Below are positions 45,118 through 54,733 of a DNA stretch of 64,000 nt, piece by piece (the stretch's first letter is position 1; each line of letters opens with the position of its first letter). The notes beneath the pieces are model-generated. The model had not been told where the DNA came from and did no database searches. It saw nothing but the letters and a program-made list of their open reading frames with translations. The position numbers and the translations under genes are program-made. Origin of the DNA: Burkholderia sp. Ax-1724 (lineage in GTDB: Bacteria > Pseudomonadota > Gammaproteobacteria > Burkholderiales > Burkholderiaceae); assembly GCF_011752995.1 (NCBI RefSeq), contig NZ_VWWL01000031.1:1-64000 (forward strand), given 5' to 3'.

Positions 45118-45995
45118 CTACGATTGGACTGGCAGGAAGCGGGGAAATCGCCGGGTTCGTGCTTCGCCAACTGGCGAGCAAATACACCGTTCGCGTTCTC
45201 AGGTTAGGTGATGGATTACTTCATTGCGAACGATCCGAGAAGGTGGCGGATGTGTCCAGTCTCACCAAGGGCGTGGATATCGTCGTGCTGTGCACTGATT
45301 CGGATACGGCCCGGCATGCACTGCTTCAACGCACGAATTGGCTAAGTACAAATTCCGCGAAAAATCAAATCGTTGTAGACATGAGCCAAGGCGATCCGGA
45401 CGAAACGCGATTGTTCGCCAGAGATTTGAGCGAATTCGGAATCACGTTTGTCGACGCCCCCCTTCACACCGAGAATACCGAAGCAATCGAGGAGGCATCG
45501 GCCATCTTCTTCGGAGGTGCAGAAGCCGCTCTCGAATCAGTACGCGAGGTTCTGTCGACCATCTGCCCGAAAATCATTCACTCCGGCGATGTCGGCACTG
45601 GTCACGCCATGCGGTTGGTCGTCTCCGCAATTGCTGCCTGCAATCGTCTCATCACCTATGAATGCGCCTCGATGGGTGCAAGAAACGGGCTTGCGATGGG
45701 TGATATGGCGACGGTGCTAAACAAGAGTTCCGGTTACAACAGCGCGTCCGCGCGCGTGCTTCCTGCCTTGGCAGTTAATGAACGAACAGCCGATGTGACG
45801 CTTGGTATGTGGGCGAACGACCTGAGAAAAGCATCAGCTCTTGGAATGCGTTACGGCGCACCGATGCTCATTGCTACTATGGCTCGCTCAACGCTGGACG
45901 CCGCTTCGAATCGACTCGGGGAGTCGAGCAGTATCGACAGACTAGCTGAGATTTGGGAAGTCGATTCAGGTCTTCCTGCCCCGGGTGCAGGCTGA
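45114..45995 (+). CDS. Degenerate 3-hydroxyisobutyrate-dehydrogenase paralogue, possibly non-catalytic
   Basis: A 293-residue protein with the same fold as the preceding dehydrogenase: GLAGSGEIAG at the N-terminus, IVVLCTDSD, FVDAPLHTE and GDVGTGHAMRLVVSAIAACN. GTG 45114 overlaps the upstream TGA (GTGA), so it is translationally coupled. Key residues are changed: the catalytic lysine position holds R167, the S-G substrate pair is H118-T119, the N-N pair is lost, and the glycine loop GLGAMG is GLAGSG. The fold core is well kept, so this is not a decaying gene. It may be a non-catalytic partner of the upstream enzyme or act on a different substrate. Confidence 0.75.
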   Translation: MTTIGLAGSGEIAGFVLRQLASKYTVRVLRLGDGLLHCERSEKVADVSSLTKGVDIVVLCTDSDTARHALLQRTNWLSTNSAKNQIVVDMSQGDPDETRLFARDLSEFGITFVDAPLHTENTEAIEEASAIFFGGAEAALESVREVLSTICPKIIHSGDVGTGHAMRLVVSAIAACNRLITYECASMGARNGLAMGDMATVLNKSSGYNSASARVLPALAVNERTADVTLGMWANDLRKASALGMRYGAPMLIATMARSTLDAASNRLGESSSIDRLAEIWEVDSGLPAPGAG

Positions 45996-46465
45996 GCGGG
46001 TGGTTCCGATCGCCTGATTTTCGTGAGGCACGGCCGCGCGTGGGACTAACGACTCATGCAATCGCGTCGAACGTAGCGTGAGTTTGTCAATGGACATGTG
46101 AACTCACTTGCCCTACCGACGCGCGGCGGAGTGCTACTGAGGGCGAGTCCTGATAAAACCAGCGATACATGAGTTAGAACTATTACCGTTCATGTGACGC
46201 TGGAGATGAACGAACGCAGTTGTGGCAATTTCTGTATCACATGCCGAAGGCGCTTTCGCGCAGTCTGCCTTCACGGGAACACAGCTCTTTTTGTGAACGA
46301 CGGGATTCAAGCTCAAGGCGCTTGGGTAAGCGCCGACTCGTCCAAACGGTGTAAGAGACAAGCGTCTATAAGCGAAGATTGCGTTCAGCCCCGCTCAGGT
46401 TGGCGAGGGTGGCCGCGTGAGCACGATATTTACCCAAGCATTCGAAACCTCAGGGGAGTGAAGTA
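45996..46465 (+). promoter_or_regulatory. Leader region upstream of otnK
   Basis: These 470 bp hold no recognised gene. GGGGAGTGA before the ATG at 46466 is the otnK ribosome-binding site. The length suggests a separate promoter for the otnKCI genes. Confidence 0.4.
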
Positions 46466-47743
46466 ATGGCGAACGCACTGCTTGGCTGCATTGCCGACGA
46501 TTTCACCGGCGCGACCGACCTCGCCAATATGCTCGTGCGGGGCGGCATGCGCACAGTACAGACCATAGGGGTTCCAGCCGCCGGAACGCGTATTGAAGCC
46601 GACGCGATCGTCGTCGCGCTGAAGTCTCGCACGATTTCTGCCGTGGAAGCGGTTCATCAATCGCTTGAGGCTCTCGACTGGCTCCGCACGCAAGGCTGTC
46701 GCCAGTATTACTTCAAGTATTGCTCCACGTTTGATTCCACTGACAGGGGCAATATCGGTCCTGTCGCGGATGCCCTGCTGGACGCACTTGGCGAGAACTT
46801 CACAATCGCCTGTCCCGCATTTCCGGAAAATGGTCGAACCATATATCGCGGCAACCTGTTCGTCGGAGAAGTATTGTTGAGTGAGTCTGGGATGGAAAAT
46901 CATCCGCTCACGCCAATGACCGACCCCAATCTCGTACGCGTTTTGCAACGCCAGACTAAGTCGAAGGTTGGACTGATACGCTACGACATAATCGCGAAAG
47001 GGGTGGAATCGATCCGCGCATACATCGACGAGTTGAAAGAAGATGGCGTTCGGCTTGCCATCGCCGACGCCGTGTGCGACGCCGACCTCTATACCCTCGG
47101 CAAAGCGTGCCGAGATCTCGCTCTGGTCACCGGAGGCTCGGGCATTGCGCTCGGCCTGCCTCAAAATTTCCACTCAGCCGATTTGCTCGTCTATTCCGGG
47201 GACGCCGCCGATCTGCCAAAAATCGAAGGGGAGGCAGTTGTTCTGGCCGGCAGTGCATCTAAGGCCACCAACGCACAAGTCGCAGCATGGCGCACCTCAA
47301 AGCCGAGCTTCCGCATCGATCCGATAGCGATTTCGCGTGGCGATGACGTGGTTAACAGTGCCGTGGCGTTTGCGCAGAGCCATCTAGTAAAGAGCGAGCC
47401 AGTGCTGATTTACGCTACTTCATCGCCAGAGGATGTCAAGGCCGTACAGAAGGAACTGGGCGTCGAAAAGGCTGGGCTCCTTGTCGAGGAGGCGCTAGCG
47501 ACAATCGCGCGGCGGTTGCGCGATATCGGCGTGCGCAAGTTCGTCGTTGCCGGAGGTGAAACATCCGGCGCTGTGGTGCAAGCCCTCAACGTTCGCACGC
47601 TCCGTATCGGGCCCCAGATCGACCCTGGTGTACCTGCGACACAATCCGTCAGCGCACATGATAAGGCACCGCTCGCGCTCGCACTCAAGTCCGGCAATTT
47701 TGGAACAAACGATTTCTTCACGAAGGCACTGAAGGCACTGTAA
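46466..47743 (+). CDS. otnK: 3-oxo-tetronate 4-kinase (DUF1537 four-carbon acid-sugar kinase)
   Basis: A 425-residue ATP-dependent kinase of the OtnK/DUF1537 family, which phosphorylates 3-oxo-tetronate at O4 in the route from threonate or erythronate to dihydroxyacetone phosphate. The N-terminal substrate domain starts ALLGCIADDFTGATDLANML with D11-D12; the C-terminal nucleotide domain contains VVAGGETSGAVVQAL. Full length for the family. Its TAA overlaps the otnC ATG by one base. The identity is firm because the three Otn families occur together here; which diastereomer is used depends on the upstream dehydrogenase. Confidence 0.92.
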   Translation: MANALLGCIADDFTGATDLANMLVRGGMRTVQTIGVPAAGTRIEADAIVVALKSRTISAVEAVHQSLEALDWLRTQGCRQYYFKYCSTFDSTDRGNIGPVADALLDALGENFTIACPAFPENGRTIYRGNLFVGEVLLSESGMENHPLTPMTDPNLVRVLQRQTKSKVGLIRYDIIAKGVESIRAYIDELKEDGVRLAIADAVCDADLYTLGKACRDLALVTGGSGIALGLPQNFHSADLLVYSGDAADLPKIEGEAVVLAGSASKATNAQVAAWRTSKPSFRIDPIAISRGDDVVNSAVAFAQSHLVKSEPVLIYATSSPEDVKAVQKELGVEKAGLLVEEALATIARRLRDIGVRKFVVAGGETSGAVVQALNVRTLRIGPQIDPGVPATQSVSAHDKAPLALALKSGNFGTNDFFTKALKAL

Positions 47744-48393
47744 TGGCATCAATTTCAGCTAATGAGAGCAGCATCCGTGATGAAATCTGCACCATCGGTC
47801 AAAGCCTCTACGAGCGCCGATATACGGTGGGGAGTGCGGGCAATATTAGCGCGCGCCTCGAGGACGGTTGGCTCATCACGCCGACCGATGCGTGTCTCGG
47901 ACGCCTCGATCCCCACGACATCGCCAAGGTCGACCTACAAGGCAATCATGTTTCAGGCGGACGACCTTCAAAGACGTTGGCTCTCCATCGCCGGATCTAC
48001 GAGAACAACAAGGAAGCACGCGGGATAGTGCATACACATTCGACGCATCTTGTCGCGCTGACGCTCGCGGGTGTGTGGAGGAACGACGATATTCTTCCGC
48101 CGATCACCCCTTACTACGTGATGAAGGTCGGCCACGTGCCACTAGTCCGCTACCGCCGTCCCGGCGACCCTGCCGTTGCAGAGGAAGTCGCTAAAATCGC
48201 CTCGAAAGTGCGTGCGGTCTTGCTCGAGCGACTCGGGCCAGTGGTTTGGGGAAAGTCCGTGTCACAGGCGAGCTACGCGCTGGAGGAACTGGAAGAGACA
48301 GCAGACCTTTATCTTTCGACGATGCCGCGTCCTGAACCACTACCAGAATCGGCCATCGAAGAATTGCGGACGACGTTTAGCGCGCGTTGGTAA
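47743..48393 (+). CDS. otnC: 3-oxo-tetronate 4-phosphate decarboxylase (class II aldolase family)
   Basis: A 216-residue zinc enzyme of the class II aldolase/adducin family. The start motif is YTVGSAGNISARLEDGWLITPTD; zinc histidines are in IVHTHSTHLVALTLAG with a further histidine downstream (KVGHVPLV). OtnC decarboxylates 3-oxo-tetronate 4-phosphate to dihydroxyacetone phosphate. It overlaps otnK by one base and precedes otnI by 36 bp, confirming a single operon. L-fuculose-phosphate aldolase-type activity is the alternative, made unlikely by the neighbours. Confidence 0.9.
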   Translation: MASISANESSIRDEICTIGQSLYERRYTVGSAGNISARLEDGWLITPTDACLGRLDPHDIAKVDLQGNHVSGGRPSKTLALHRRIYENNKEARGIVHTHSTHLVALTLAGVWRNDDILPPITPYYVMKVGHVPLVRYRRPGDPAVAEEVAKIASKVRAVLLERLGPVVWGKSVSQASYALEELEETADLYLSTMPRPEPLPESAIEELRTTFSARW

Positions 48394-48429
48394 GCACCGG
48401 ACCAAGATTTCAATCAGGAGACGAGGCAT

Positions 48430-49218
48430 ATGCCAAGATTCGCAGCCAACCTGACGATGATGTACAACGAATACACATTCCTGGACCGGTTCGCGGCCGC
48501 AGCCAAAGACGGCTTCAAGGCGGTCGAATTTCTGTTCCCGTATGAGTTCCCTGCTGCCGAGATCAAGGCACGCCTGACGGGGAATGGACTGACGCAAGCG
48601 CTCTTCAACGCGCCACCTGGCAACTGGGAGAGGGGCGAACGCGGCATCGCGTCATTGCCAGGTCGCGAGGACGAGTTCAAGCGAAGCATTCAGCAGGCGC
48701 TCCAATATGCGGCCGTTCTAGGCAATACGAAACTTCACGTAATGGCCGGTCTCATTGCCGCCGGCGAGCCGCGCGACAGACACCGCGCGGTATACCTGAA
48801 GAACCTCGAGTACGCGGCGCAAGAGGCACTGTCGCACGGCATCACAATTGTGATAGAGCCCATTAATACCCGCGACATCCCCGGATTCTTCCTGAATCGC
48901 CAAGACGATGCTCAAGCCATATGCCGCGACATCGGCGCACCGAATCTACAGGTGCAGTTCGATATTTACCACTGCCAGATCGTCGAAGGCGATATCTCGG
49001 TGAAGCTCAAGCGTGACATGGTGCGTCCGAATGCAGGCATTGGCCATATTCAGATTGCAGGTGTGCCGGAACGACACGAACCAAATCTCGGTGAACTGAA
49101 CTATCCACACTTGTTCGAACTGATTGACTCGCTTGAGTACAATGGATGGATTGGGTGCGAATATCGGCCCAAAAACGGTACGTCTGAAGGTCTTAACTGG
49201 CTCAAATCGTACCTTTGA
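48430..49218 (+). CDS. otnI: 2-oxo-tetronate isomerase (hydroxypyruvate isomerase family)
   Basis: A 262-residue TIM-barrel isomerase of the Hyi family. The opening PRFAANLTMMYNEYTFLDRF, FKAVEFLFPYEFP, the catalytic region VIEPINTRDIPGFFL and the C-terminal NGWIGCEYRPK are all family-typical. OtnI converts 2-oxo-tetronate to the 3-oxo isomer before phosphorylation by OtnK. CAGGAGACGAGG precedes ATG 48430. Last gene of the rightward operon. Some annotations call this family hydroxypyruvate isomerase, but the OtnK-OtnC neighbours favour the tetronate role. Confidence 0.9.
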   Translation: MPRFAANLTMMYNEYTFLDRFAAAAKDGFKAVEFLFPYEFPAAEIKARLTGNGLTQALFNAPPGNWERGERGIASLPGREDEFKRSIQQALQYAAVLGNTKLHVMAGLIAAGEPRDRHRAVYLKNLEYAAQEALSHGITIVIEPINTRDIPGFFLNRQDDAQAICRDIGAPNLQVQFDIYHCQIVEGDISVKLKRDMVRPNAGIGHIQIAGVPERHEPNLGELNYPHLFELIDSLEYNGWIGCEYRPKNGTSEGLNWLKSYL

Positions 49219-49493
49219 GAGCAGTAAAGTCATAGCAAAGCCCGCTTCGACTTACCGCATTCCTTTCCGCTCGACATCACACCAAGCCCTAAAATCAACC
49301 GCTCGGAGCAGGCATCAGAGAAGCCGGTGTGGTCATGTGGCACTGGACGCTCGAAAGAAAATATCCGGGAAGTTTCGCCCCTTTCGCCCTAGCCGACTCA
49401 CGTTGTGACAAATGCCATGCCCGATGTTCGGGTGCGCAGAGTGTTCACGTGTCGTGAGCCGATTATTAACGCAAATACAGAGCTGACTACGCG

Positions 49494-50912
49494 TCACTCA
49501 AAGCCAATCATCGCTTTAACTTCAAGGTACTCTTCGAGGCCGAAAACACCCATCTCGCGACCATTCCCAGAACGCTTATATCCACCCATCGGCGCCTCAG
49601 TATTGCTTACCGCACCGTTGAGGAAGACGCGGCCCGCACGCAATTGACGGCCCACTGACACGCCTCTCTCACGATTCGTCGTGAAGACGTAGCCACCCAA
49701 ACCGTATGGCGTCCCGTTTGCGATCTGAATGGCCTCTTCTTCCGTGGAGTAAGGAATCACCGCGAGCACGGGGCCGAATATCTCTTCTTGTGAGATACGC
49801 ATCTCCGGCTTCACATTCGCAAAAATCGTCGGCTTCACGAAGTAGCCACGTTCAAGTCCTTCCGGGCGACCAACGCCACCTAAGCGGACGGCTGCACCTT
49901 CCTCGATGCCGATTTTGATGTATTCCTGCACCCGGTCGAATTGCAATTTATTCACAACAGGCCCCATACTCACTTGTGGGTCCAGCGGATTGCCGACCTT
50001 GACCGCTTTCGCTTCACTTTCAAGCAAGTCCAGCAGTTCATCCATCTGACTTTCATGAACCAAAATTCGGGAAGGCGCGTGGCACGATTGCCCAGTGTTC
50101 GATAAGGCACGAGTCACGTTCCACTTCGCGGCTGCCCGCAGGTCTGCATCGTCAAGAATGACGTTCGCTGACTTGCCGCCAAGTTCCTGAGCGACGCGCT
50201 TTACCGACGGAGCAGCCGCCTCTGCAATCAAGACGCCGGCCCTAGTCGAACCCGTAAACGACACCATATCGATGTCCATGTGCTTGCTGATGGCGTTACC
50301 GACGACCGGTCCATCACCGAGCACCAGATTGAAGACGCCCCTCGGTACGCCCGCTTCGTGGAGCACCTCGGTGAGGTGGATTGCGCTGAGTGGGGTGAAC
50401 TCGCTCGGCTTCAGGACCACCGTGCATCCGACAGCGAGTGCATACGCGAGCTTCGTGACGAGCAGCTGAAGTGGCCAGTTCCAGGCGGTGATCAGGCCGC
50501 AAACGCCAATCGGCTCGCGACGAACCGTGTTGGGGCCGAGATGATATTCGAACTCGTAATCTTTGAGGCTAACCAATGCCTGCTTGAACGACGCGAGCGC
50601 TGCGGGCGCATGAATCTTTTGCGAGACCGGCGTACCGAGCTCGAGCGTCACTACTTCTGCCAGATCTTGTTCGCGGCGAATGAAGCAGTCGATAATTGCT
50701 TCAAGCAAGTCAACCCGCTCAGCCCTCGATGTATTGCTATACGACGGGAATGCATCCCGCGCAGCCTTGACGGCCACGTCAACGTCCTCAGCCCCTGCCA
50801 GCGCGACAGTTGCCAACGGCTCCTCGGTAGCCGGGTTGACCAGCGTCCATACCTTACTGATGAGTGGAGAGACCCACTCTCCGTTGATGTAGCACTTTTC
50901 GTACGACCGCAT
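49494..50912 (-). CDS. Aldehyde dehydrogenase (E)
   Basis: A 472-residue ALDH convergent with otnI. Motifs TAWNWPLQLLVTK, QELGGKSANVILDD, NTGQSCHAPSRILVHE and EEIFGPVLAVIPYS are intact, and the end EYLEVKAMIGFE resembles the EYLEIKSVYGLA end of the ALDH at 40769. GGKSAN and GQSCHAPSR show these two are a paralogous pair. Start ATG 50912 (MRSYEKCYINGEWV) follows an AACAGGAG site. It stands alone on the minus strand between two intergenic regions, 885 bp from the LysR gene at 51797. Confidence 0.88.
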   Translation of the reverse strand: MRSYEKCYINGEWVSPLISKVWTLVNPATEEPLATVALAGAEDVDVAVKAARDAFPSYSNTSRAERVDLLEAIIDCFIRREQDLAEVVTLELGTPVSQKIHAPAALASFKQALVSLKDYEFEYHLGPNTVRREPIGVCGLITAWNWPLQLLVTKLAYALAVGCTVVLKPSEFTPLSAIHLTEVLHEAGVPRGVFNLVLGDGPVVGNAISKHMDIDMVSFTGSTRAGVLIAEAAAPSVKRVAQELGGKSANVILDDADLRAAAKWNVTRALSNTGQSCHAPSRILVHESQMDELLDLLESEAKAVKVGNPLDPQVSMGPVVNKLQFDRVQEYIKIGIEEGAAVRLGGVGRPEGLERGYFVKPTIFANVKPEMRISQEEIFGPVLAVIPYSTEEEAIQIANGTPYGLGGYVFTTNRERGVSVGRQLRAGRVFLNGAVSNTEAPMGGYKRSGNGREMGVFGLEEYLEVKAMIGFE

Positions 50913-51227
50913 ATAAGTCTCCTGTTAATTCAATCGGCCAATGTTCCTCCCTACGTACATATTGGACCGGAAGAAAGCCTGCTCTATGAGGCGTATCTGG
51001 TTAGACGTCGCCTTTAATGTCCGTCCTTCATTGCCACAAGGTCCACAATCTGCTGAAACGGTTACCTCCGCAGCGCGTTCTTGCTTACCCGCCGGGTAGG
51101 TAAGTATTCGTTATCGACCATCCCAACAGGTATGTTGGTAGCACGCGGGGCCGGAGAAGCAATAGCGATTTCACCACGGAGCGCACACTGTGCCGTCCCG
51201 TAGCATCGGGATCGTCATATCGCGTGC

Positions 51228-51458
51228 CTAGCCCTGCAGACTCATCGCCGGTCGCTTGCCCTCTGGGGGGAAAACACACCAACTTCCATCGCGGTGGCGA
51301 AAGAAAATAAACGCTACCTCAGGATTCGAAACACCTTCCACACGCACGAATCTAAATTGGTCATCGCGACTGTGGTTAAAGTGGGTAACTCGTACGCCGT
51401 CGGTCGCCCCGATCCACCTCTCGACAAGGGCTCGCAACGATCTTCCCGAAACGCTCAC
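51228..51458 (-). CDS. Small hypothetical protein
   Basis: A 76-residue open frame starting MSVSGRSLRALVERWIG and containing QFRFVRVEG, VAFIFFRHRDGSWCVFPPEG. The composition and the strand-like segments look like a real small Burkholderia protein, but I cannot name a family. It lies in the 885-bp region between ALDH E and LysR, with no other gene there. Function unknown; no ribosome-binding site was evident. Confidence 0.5.
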   Translation of the reverse strand: MSVSGRSLRALVERWIGATDGVRVTHFNHSRDDQFRFVRVEGVSNPEVAFIFFRHRDGSWCVFPPEGKRPAMSLQG

Positions 51459-51796
51459 CGATCTACCCCCGCTTCCATGAGTTAGGACCGCCTAAGCACC
51501 CGCAATTCCATCGACAATCCGGAATCCTCGCCGCGAGCTTTCTCCAGCGGGCAAACCTGGGCTGGTCCATCAATCCCGGCCATGCGGTCATCGAGACGAT
51601 GAAGGCCACATGCGATGGCAGCGACGATGATAGAAGTTTGAAATCGCACCAGCGTAGGGTCAAGTCAGCTATTATGGTGCATTGGTAAGCGGCGCTAACC
51701 GGCGCGACGATTCAGCGAAAATGCGCTGCAACAAGCGATAAACCGCACAGGTTAAGACTTGGTTCTAGCAGCTATTGGAAAGGAGACACAAGAAAG

Positions 51797-52726
51797 ATGG
51801 AGCTTCGACACCTTCGTTACTTCATAGCTGCGGCGGAGGAAGAGCATTTCGGGCGCGCAGCCGTACGCCTGCACATTACCCGACCTGCCGTTTCGCAAAT
51901 AATCGCGGATCTCGAAGGGGAACTAGGGACGCCGCTGTTCGAACGGCTCGCACATACCGTTAAGCTGACCGCAGCTGGGCGCACGCTATTGCCTCAGCTC
52001 GTGCGGATGATGGACGATCTGAATGAGGCTATAGCCATCACAAAGCGTGTAGGACACGGTATGACAGGGACGCTAAGAATAGGGTATGGGTCTCTTACCT
52101 TGATGCACTCGCTATTCAAGGCGGCAGTGAAACTCTTTCGCGCGACCTATCCAGAAATCAATCTATCCTTGGTGGAAGTGTCGACCTCTCAACAACCGAA
52201 GGCTCTTGCGGAAGGAAAAATTGACGCCGGCTTCATGCATCTGGGACCAAATCCGCATCCTGGAAAGCGGCGTACCGAGATCAACATGGAGCGTGAAGGC
52301 ATCGTTCTGGATTCCATATGCATTCAAACGGGCAGTATTGGCGTAGCGGTTCCAAACGACCACCGATTTGCGCGCCGAAAGTCACTCACGCTCGAGGATC
52401 TTGCCGACGAACCGCTTGTGGTAGATCCGAAGTCGAGTAGCAGTCTCAGTTATGGGCAGCTTTATGCTTTCTGTCAGGCCGCTGGATTTGAGCCGAATAT
52501 TGTGCAGGAGGTCAGCACGATTGCGTCTCAGCTTAACCTGATCTCCGTTGGCATGGGTATCGGACTAGCGGTCATGGGAAAGAATTTCCACTATCCTAGC
52601 GACGTGACGGTCATTCCGCTGATGAACCTCAATTATTCGACAAGATTTATATTCGGATGGGTTCACCGGCAGAATGACCCAGTCCTCGACAAGATGATTG
52701 AGATCGTGAAAAATCTGTCGAAGTAG
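51797..52726 (+). CDS. LysR-family transcriptional regulator (C)
   Basis: A 309-residue LysR regulator of the BenM/CatM-like branch. The start MELRHLRYFIAAAEEEHFGR, RLHITRPAVSQIIADLEGEL helix-turn-helix and the LRIGYGSLTLMHSLFKAAVK effector domain are clear. ATG 51797 has GGAAAGGAGACAC upstream. It is convergent with the 2-hydroxyacid dehydrogenase gene and on the same side as the big leftward catabolic set, so it is the probable regulator of that set, of ALDH E, or of both. Confidence 0.9.
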   Translation: MELRHLRYFIAAAEEEHFGRAAVRLHITRPAVSQIIADLEGELGTPLFERLAHTVKLTAAGRTLLPQLVRMMDDLNEAIAITKRVGHGMTGTLRIGYGSLTLMHSLFKAAVKLFRATYPEINLSLVEVSTSQQPKALAEGKIDAGFMHLGPNPHPGKRRTEINMEREGIVLDSICIQTGSIGVAVPNDHRFARRKSLTLEDLADEPLVVDPKSSSSLSYGQLYAFCQAAGFEPNIVQEVSTIASQLNLISVGMGIGLAVMGKNFHYPSDVTVIPLMNLNYSTRFIFGWVHRQNDPVLDKMIEIVKNLSK

Positions 52727-52734
52727 TACGGCGC

Positions 52735-52770
52735 GCGGCCTCCTGCCGTCGCTCGACGCCAGGAGGCCGC
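52735..52770. terminator. Bidirectional hairpin between convergent genes
   Basis: GCGGCCTCCTG at 52735-52745 pairs perfectly with CAGGAGGCCGC at 52760-52770 (11 bp, 14-base loop), between the LysR stop and the end of the leftward dehydrogenase gene. No T run follows. Confidence 0.6.
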
Positions 52771-52797
52771 AGGATTTAGCCGAGACGCCAAGACGAG

Positions 52798-53763
52798 TTA
52801 GTGCTTTAACACTCCCGGGTTCACCATGTTCGCGGTCAAGCCACCATCCAACGCGCTGATGAGGTTCTCTGCCGCATTCTTGTTCATTGCCTGGCGAGTC
52901 TCGTGGGTTGCGGATCCAATGTGGGGTAGCGTCACGACGTTGTCCAGCTTCAGCAACGGCGACTCTGCCGAGAGTGGCTCCTCCCAATATACGTCGAGAC
53001 CAGCGCCCGCGATGGTGCCATCTTTCAACGCCTCAATGAGTGCTGGCTCATCGACGATCGGACCGCGTGAAGCATTGATGAGAAACGCGGTCCGTTTCAT
53101 CGCTTTCAGTTGTGGCGTGCTGATTAAATTGCGTGTTTCCGGAGTCAACGGCGCTTGCACCAGAACGAAATCCGAAGATTTCAGGAGTTCGTCCAAGTCG
53201 ACCTTCTTCGCACCATACTCGCGTTCGGCGAGCGCGTTGGTGGCTTGATCGACGTACAAAACGTTCATCTCAAAACCCAATGCGGCACGTCGGGCAACCG
53301 AGGTTCCGATACGACCCAGTCCAATGATGCCCAGTGTCTTGTGGTGAACATCTACCCCGAACCGATCTTCAGCGATTTTCTTCGTCCAGTTACCGGCCTT
53401 CACATACGACACTAGTTCGGCCATACGTCGTCCCGTAAGCAAGACCAGCGAGAACGCAGTATCGGCAGTGGACTCGGTGAGAACGTCCGGTGTATTCGTT
53501 AGCAGAATTCCACGCTGATTCAGATAGTCGACGTCGAAAGCATCAAAGCCGACCGAAACAGTGGAAAGCACCTTAAGACGGGCTGCGCCATCCAGCGTTT
53601 CAGCATTCATTTTCACGCCGGTTCCAATTGCCCCGTCAGCATCTTTAAGCGCTTCAATCAGCGCGCCAGGTTGCTTCGGATCGACAATCGTCACCTCTGC
53701 GTGAGAACGCAGGTATTGAATCGTTTCTTCGGGCAATGGCTTGTAGACTACAATCTTTTTCAT
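52798..53763 (-). CDS. D-2-hydroxyacid dehydrogenase (GhrB/2-ketogluconate-reductase-like)
   Basis: A 321-residue NAD(P)H-dependent dehydrogenase that reduces a 2-oxoacid (glyoxylate, hydroxypyruvate or 2-ketogluconate type) to a D-2-hydroxyacid. The Rossmann motif GLGRIG is at residues 148-153; the catalytic arginine is R233 in NASRGPIVDE, the glutamate lies near residue 262 in DVYWEEP, and H281 is in LPHIGSATHETR. It is the last gene of the long leftward set and follows the HpcH/HpaI aldolase gene by 172 bp. Reduction of an aldolase product such as tartronate semialdehyde or hydroxypyruvate would fit, but is inferred. Confidence 0.9.
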   Translation of the reverse strand: MKKIVVYKPLPEETIQYLRSHAEVTIVDPKQPGALIEALKDADGAIGTGVKMNAETLDGAARLKVLSTVSVGFDAFDVDYLNQRGILLTNTPDVLTESTADTAFSLVLLTGRRMAELVSYVKAGNWTKKIAEDRFGVDVHHKTLGIIGLGRIGTSVARRAALGFEMNVLYVDQATNALAEREYGAKKVDLDELLKSSDFVLVQAPLTPETRNLISTPQLKAMKRTAFLINASRGPIVDEPALIEALKDGTIAGAGLDVYWEEPLSAESPLLKLDNVVTLPHIGSATHETRQAMNKNAAENLISALDGGLTANMVNPGVLKH

Positions 53764-53935
53764 TCAGAAAATCCTTAAGGTATGTGGCGGCGTTCCAAGT
53801 CGGTCAGCTAACAGACAGAAATGCCAGTCCTCGTTGGCCGACTCGTGATCGCCTCAGCTGAAAGCGCAGCTGGAACTAGTGGCAAGCCCGCCGATCGCCA
53901 GTTCCAGTCTCACCACGCTCGCAAGGGAACCTTGC

Positions 53936-54733
53936 TCAGAGGTCTCGCATCACCGCTGCCTTAGCACTCGCAGCGCTGAGCAGGAACGAAATGTCCGTTC
54001 CTGCAGAGACGTAGCGCGCGCCCATTTCAACGAATTGAGCAACAAGTTTCGGATGCGAATTGAGCCCACCAACCCCTAGGTGCTTCCCGTGCTTCCGGCA
54101 AGCAGTCATGCCCTTCGAGTAGGCATCGCGAATCATCTCGTGCTCGAACTGACCTGGGATGCCCAGCGACGCGCAAAGGTCATTCGTACCGATGAACAGC
54201 AAATCAACACCGTCAATCGCGGCAATTTCATCGATTGCGGCAAGCGCCTCTTTGGTCTCGATCATGATGACGACCATTGTTGCGTCATTCACGGCTTCGC
54301 CGACCTCAGAGCTTGGAAGCGAACGAAAGCCCATATGCGGCAGCACTCCGCCATGTGAGCGTTCACCCAGCGGCGGGAACTTTGCCGCGCGGACGACCTG
54401 CCTGGCCTGCTCAGCCGACTCCACATGCGGCGCAATCACGCCGAGCGCACCACCATCCAGAATCCGTGCGATGACGTCTGGAGATAGATTCGGCAATCGA
54501 ACGAACGGAGCAATGCCAGCGTTCATGGCCGTCATGCAGATTTGAGCGGCGGACTCAATCGACAGCGTGCTGTGTTCCAAGTCAATATAGAACGTATCAA
54601 AGCCAGCTGTTTTCGCGATCGTCACGATCTCCGCTGTCCTTACCAGGCGAACGGTCATGGAAAGCGCAACCTCATCGCGTGCGAGCTTTTCCTTGACGAC
54701 GTTCCGAACCAAGTCCCGCGCGGCTACTTTCAT
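53936..54733 (-). CDS. HpcH/HpaI-family aldolase
   Basis: A 265-residue metal-dependent class II aldolase of the HpaI/GarL fold, which splits a 4-hydroxy-2-oxoacid into pyruvate and an aldehyde. The catalytic and metal residues can be placed: H54 in IDLEHS, R79 in FVRLPNLS, E159 in MIETKEA and D185 in FIGTNDLCASLG. Typical length. GGGGAC precedes the ATG at 54733. It lies 219 bp after the Asp/Glu racemase-fold gene. Products would be pyruvate plus an aldehyde that the co-located ALDH or dehydrogenases could process. Confidence 0.88.
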   Translation of the reverse strand: MKVAARDLVRNVVKEKLARDEVALSMTVRLVRTAEIVTIAKTAGFDTFYIDLEHSTLSIESAAQICMTAMNAGIAPFVRLPNLSPDVIARILDGGALGVIAPHVESAEQARQVVRAAKFPPLGERSHGGVLPHMGFRSLPSSEVGEAVNDATMVVIMIETKEALAAIDEIAAIDGVDLLFIGTNDLCASLGIPGQFEHEMIRDAYSKGMTACRKHGKHLGVGGLNSHPKLVAQFVEMGARYVSAGTDISFLLSAASAKAAVMRDL

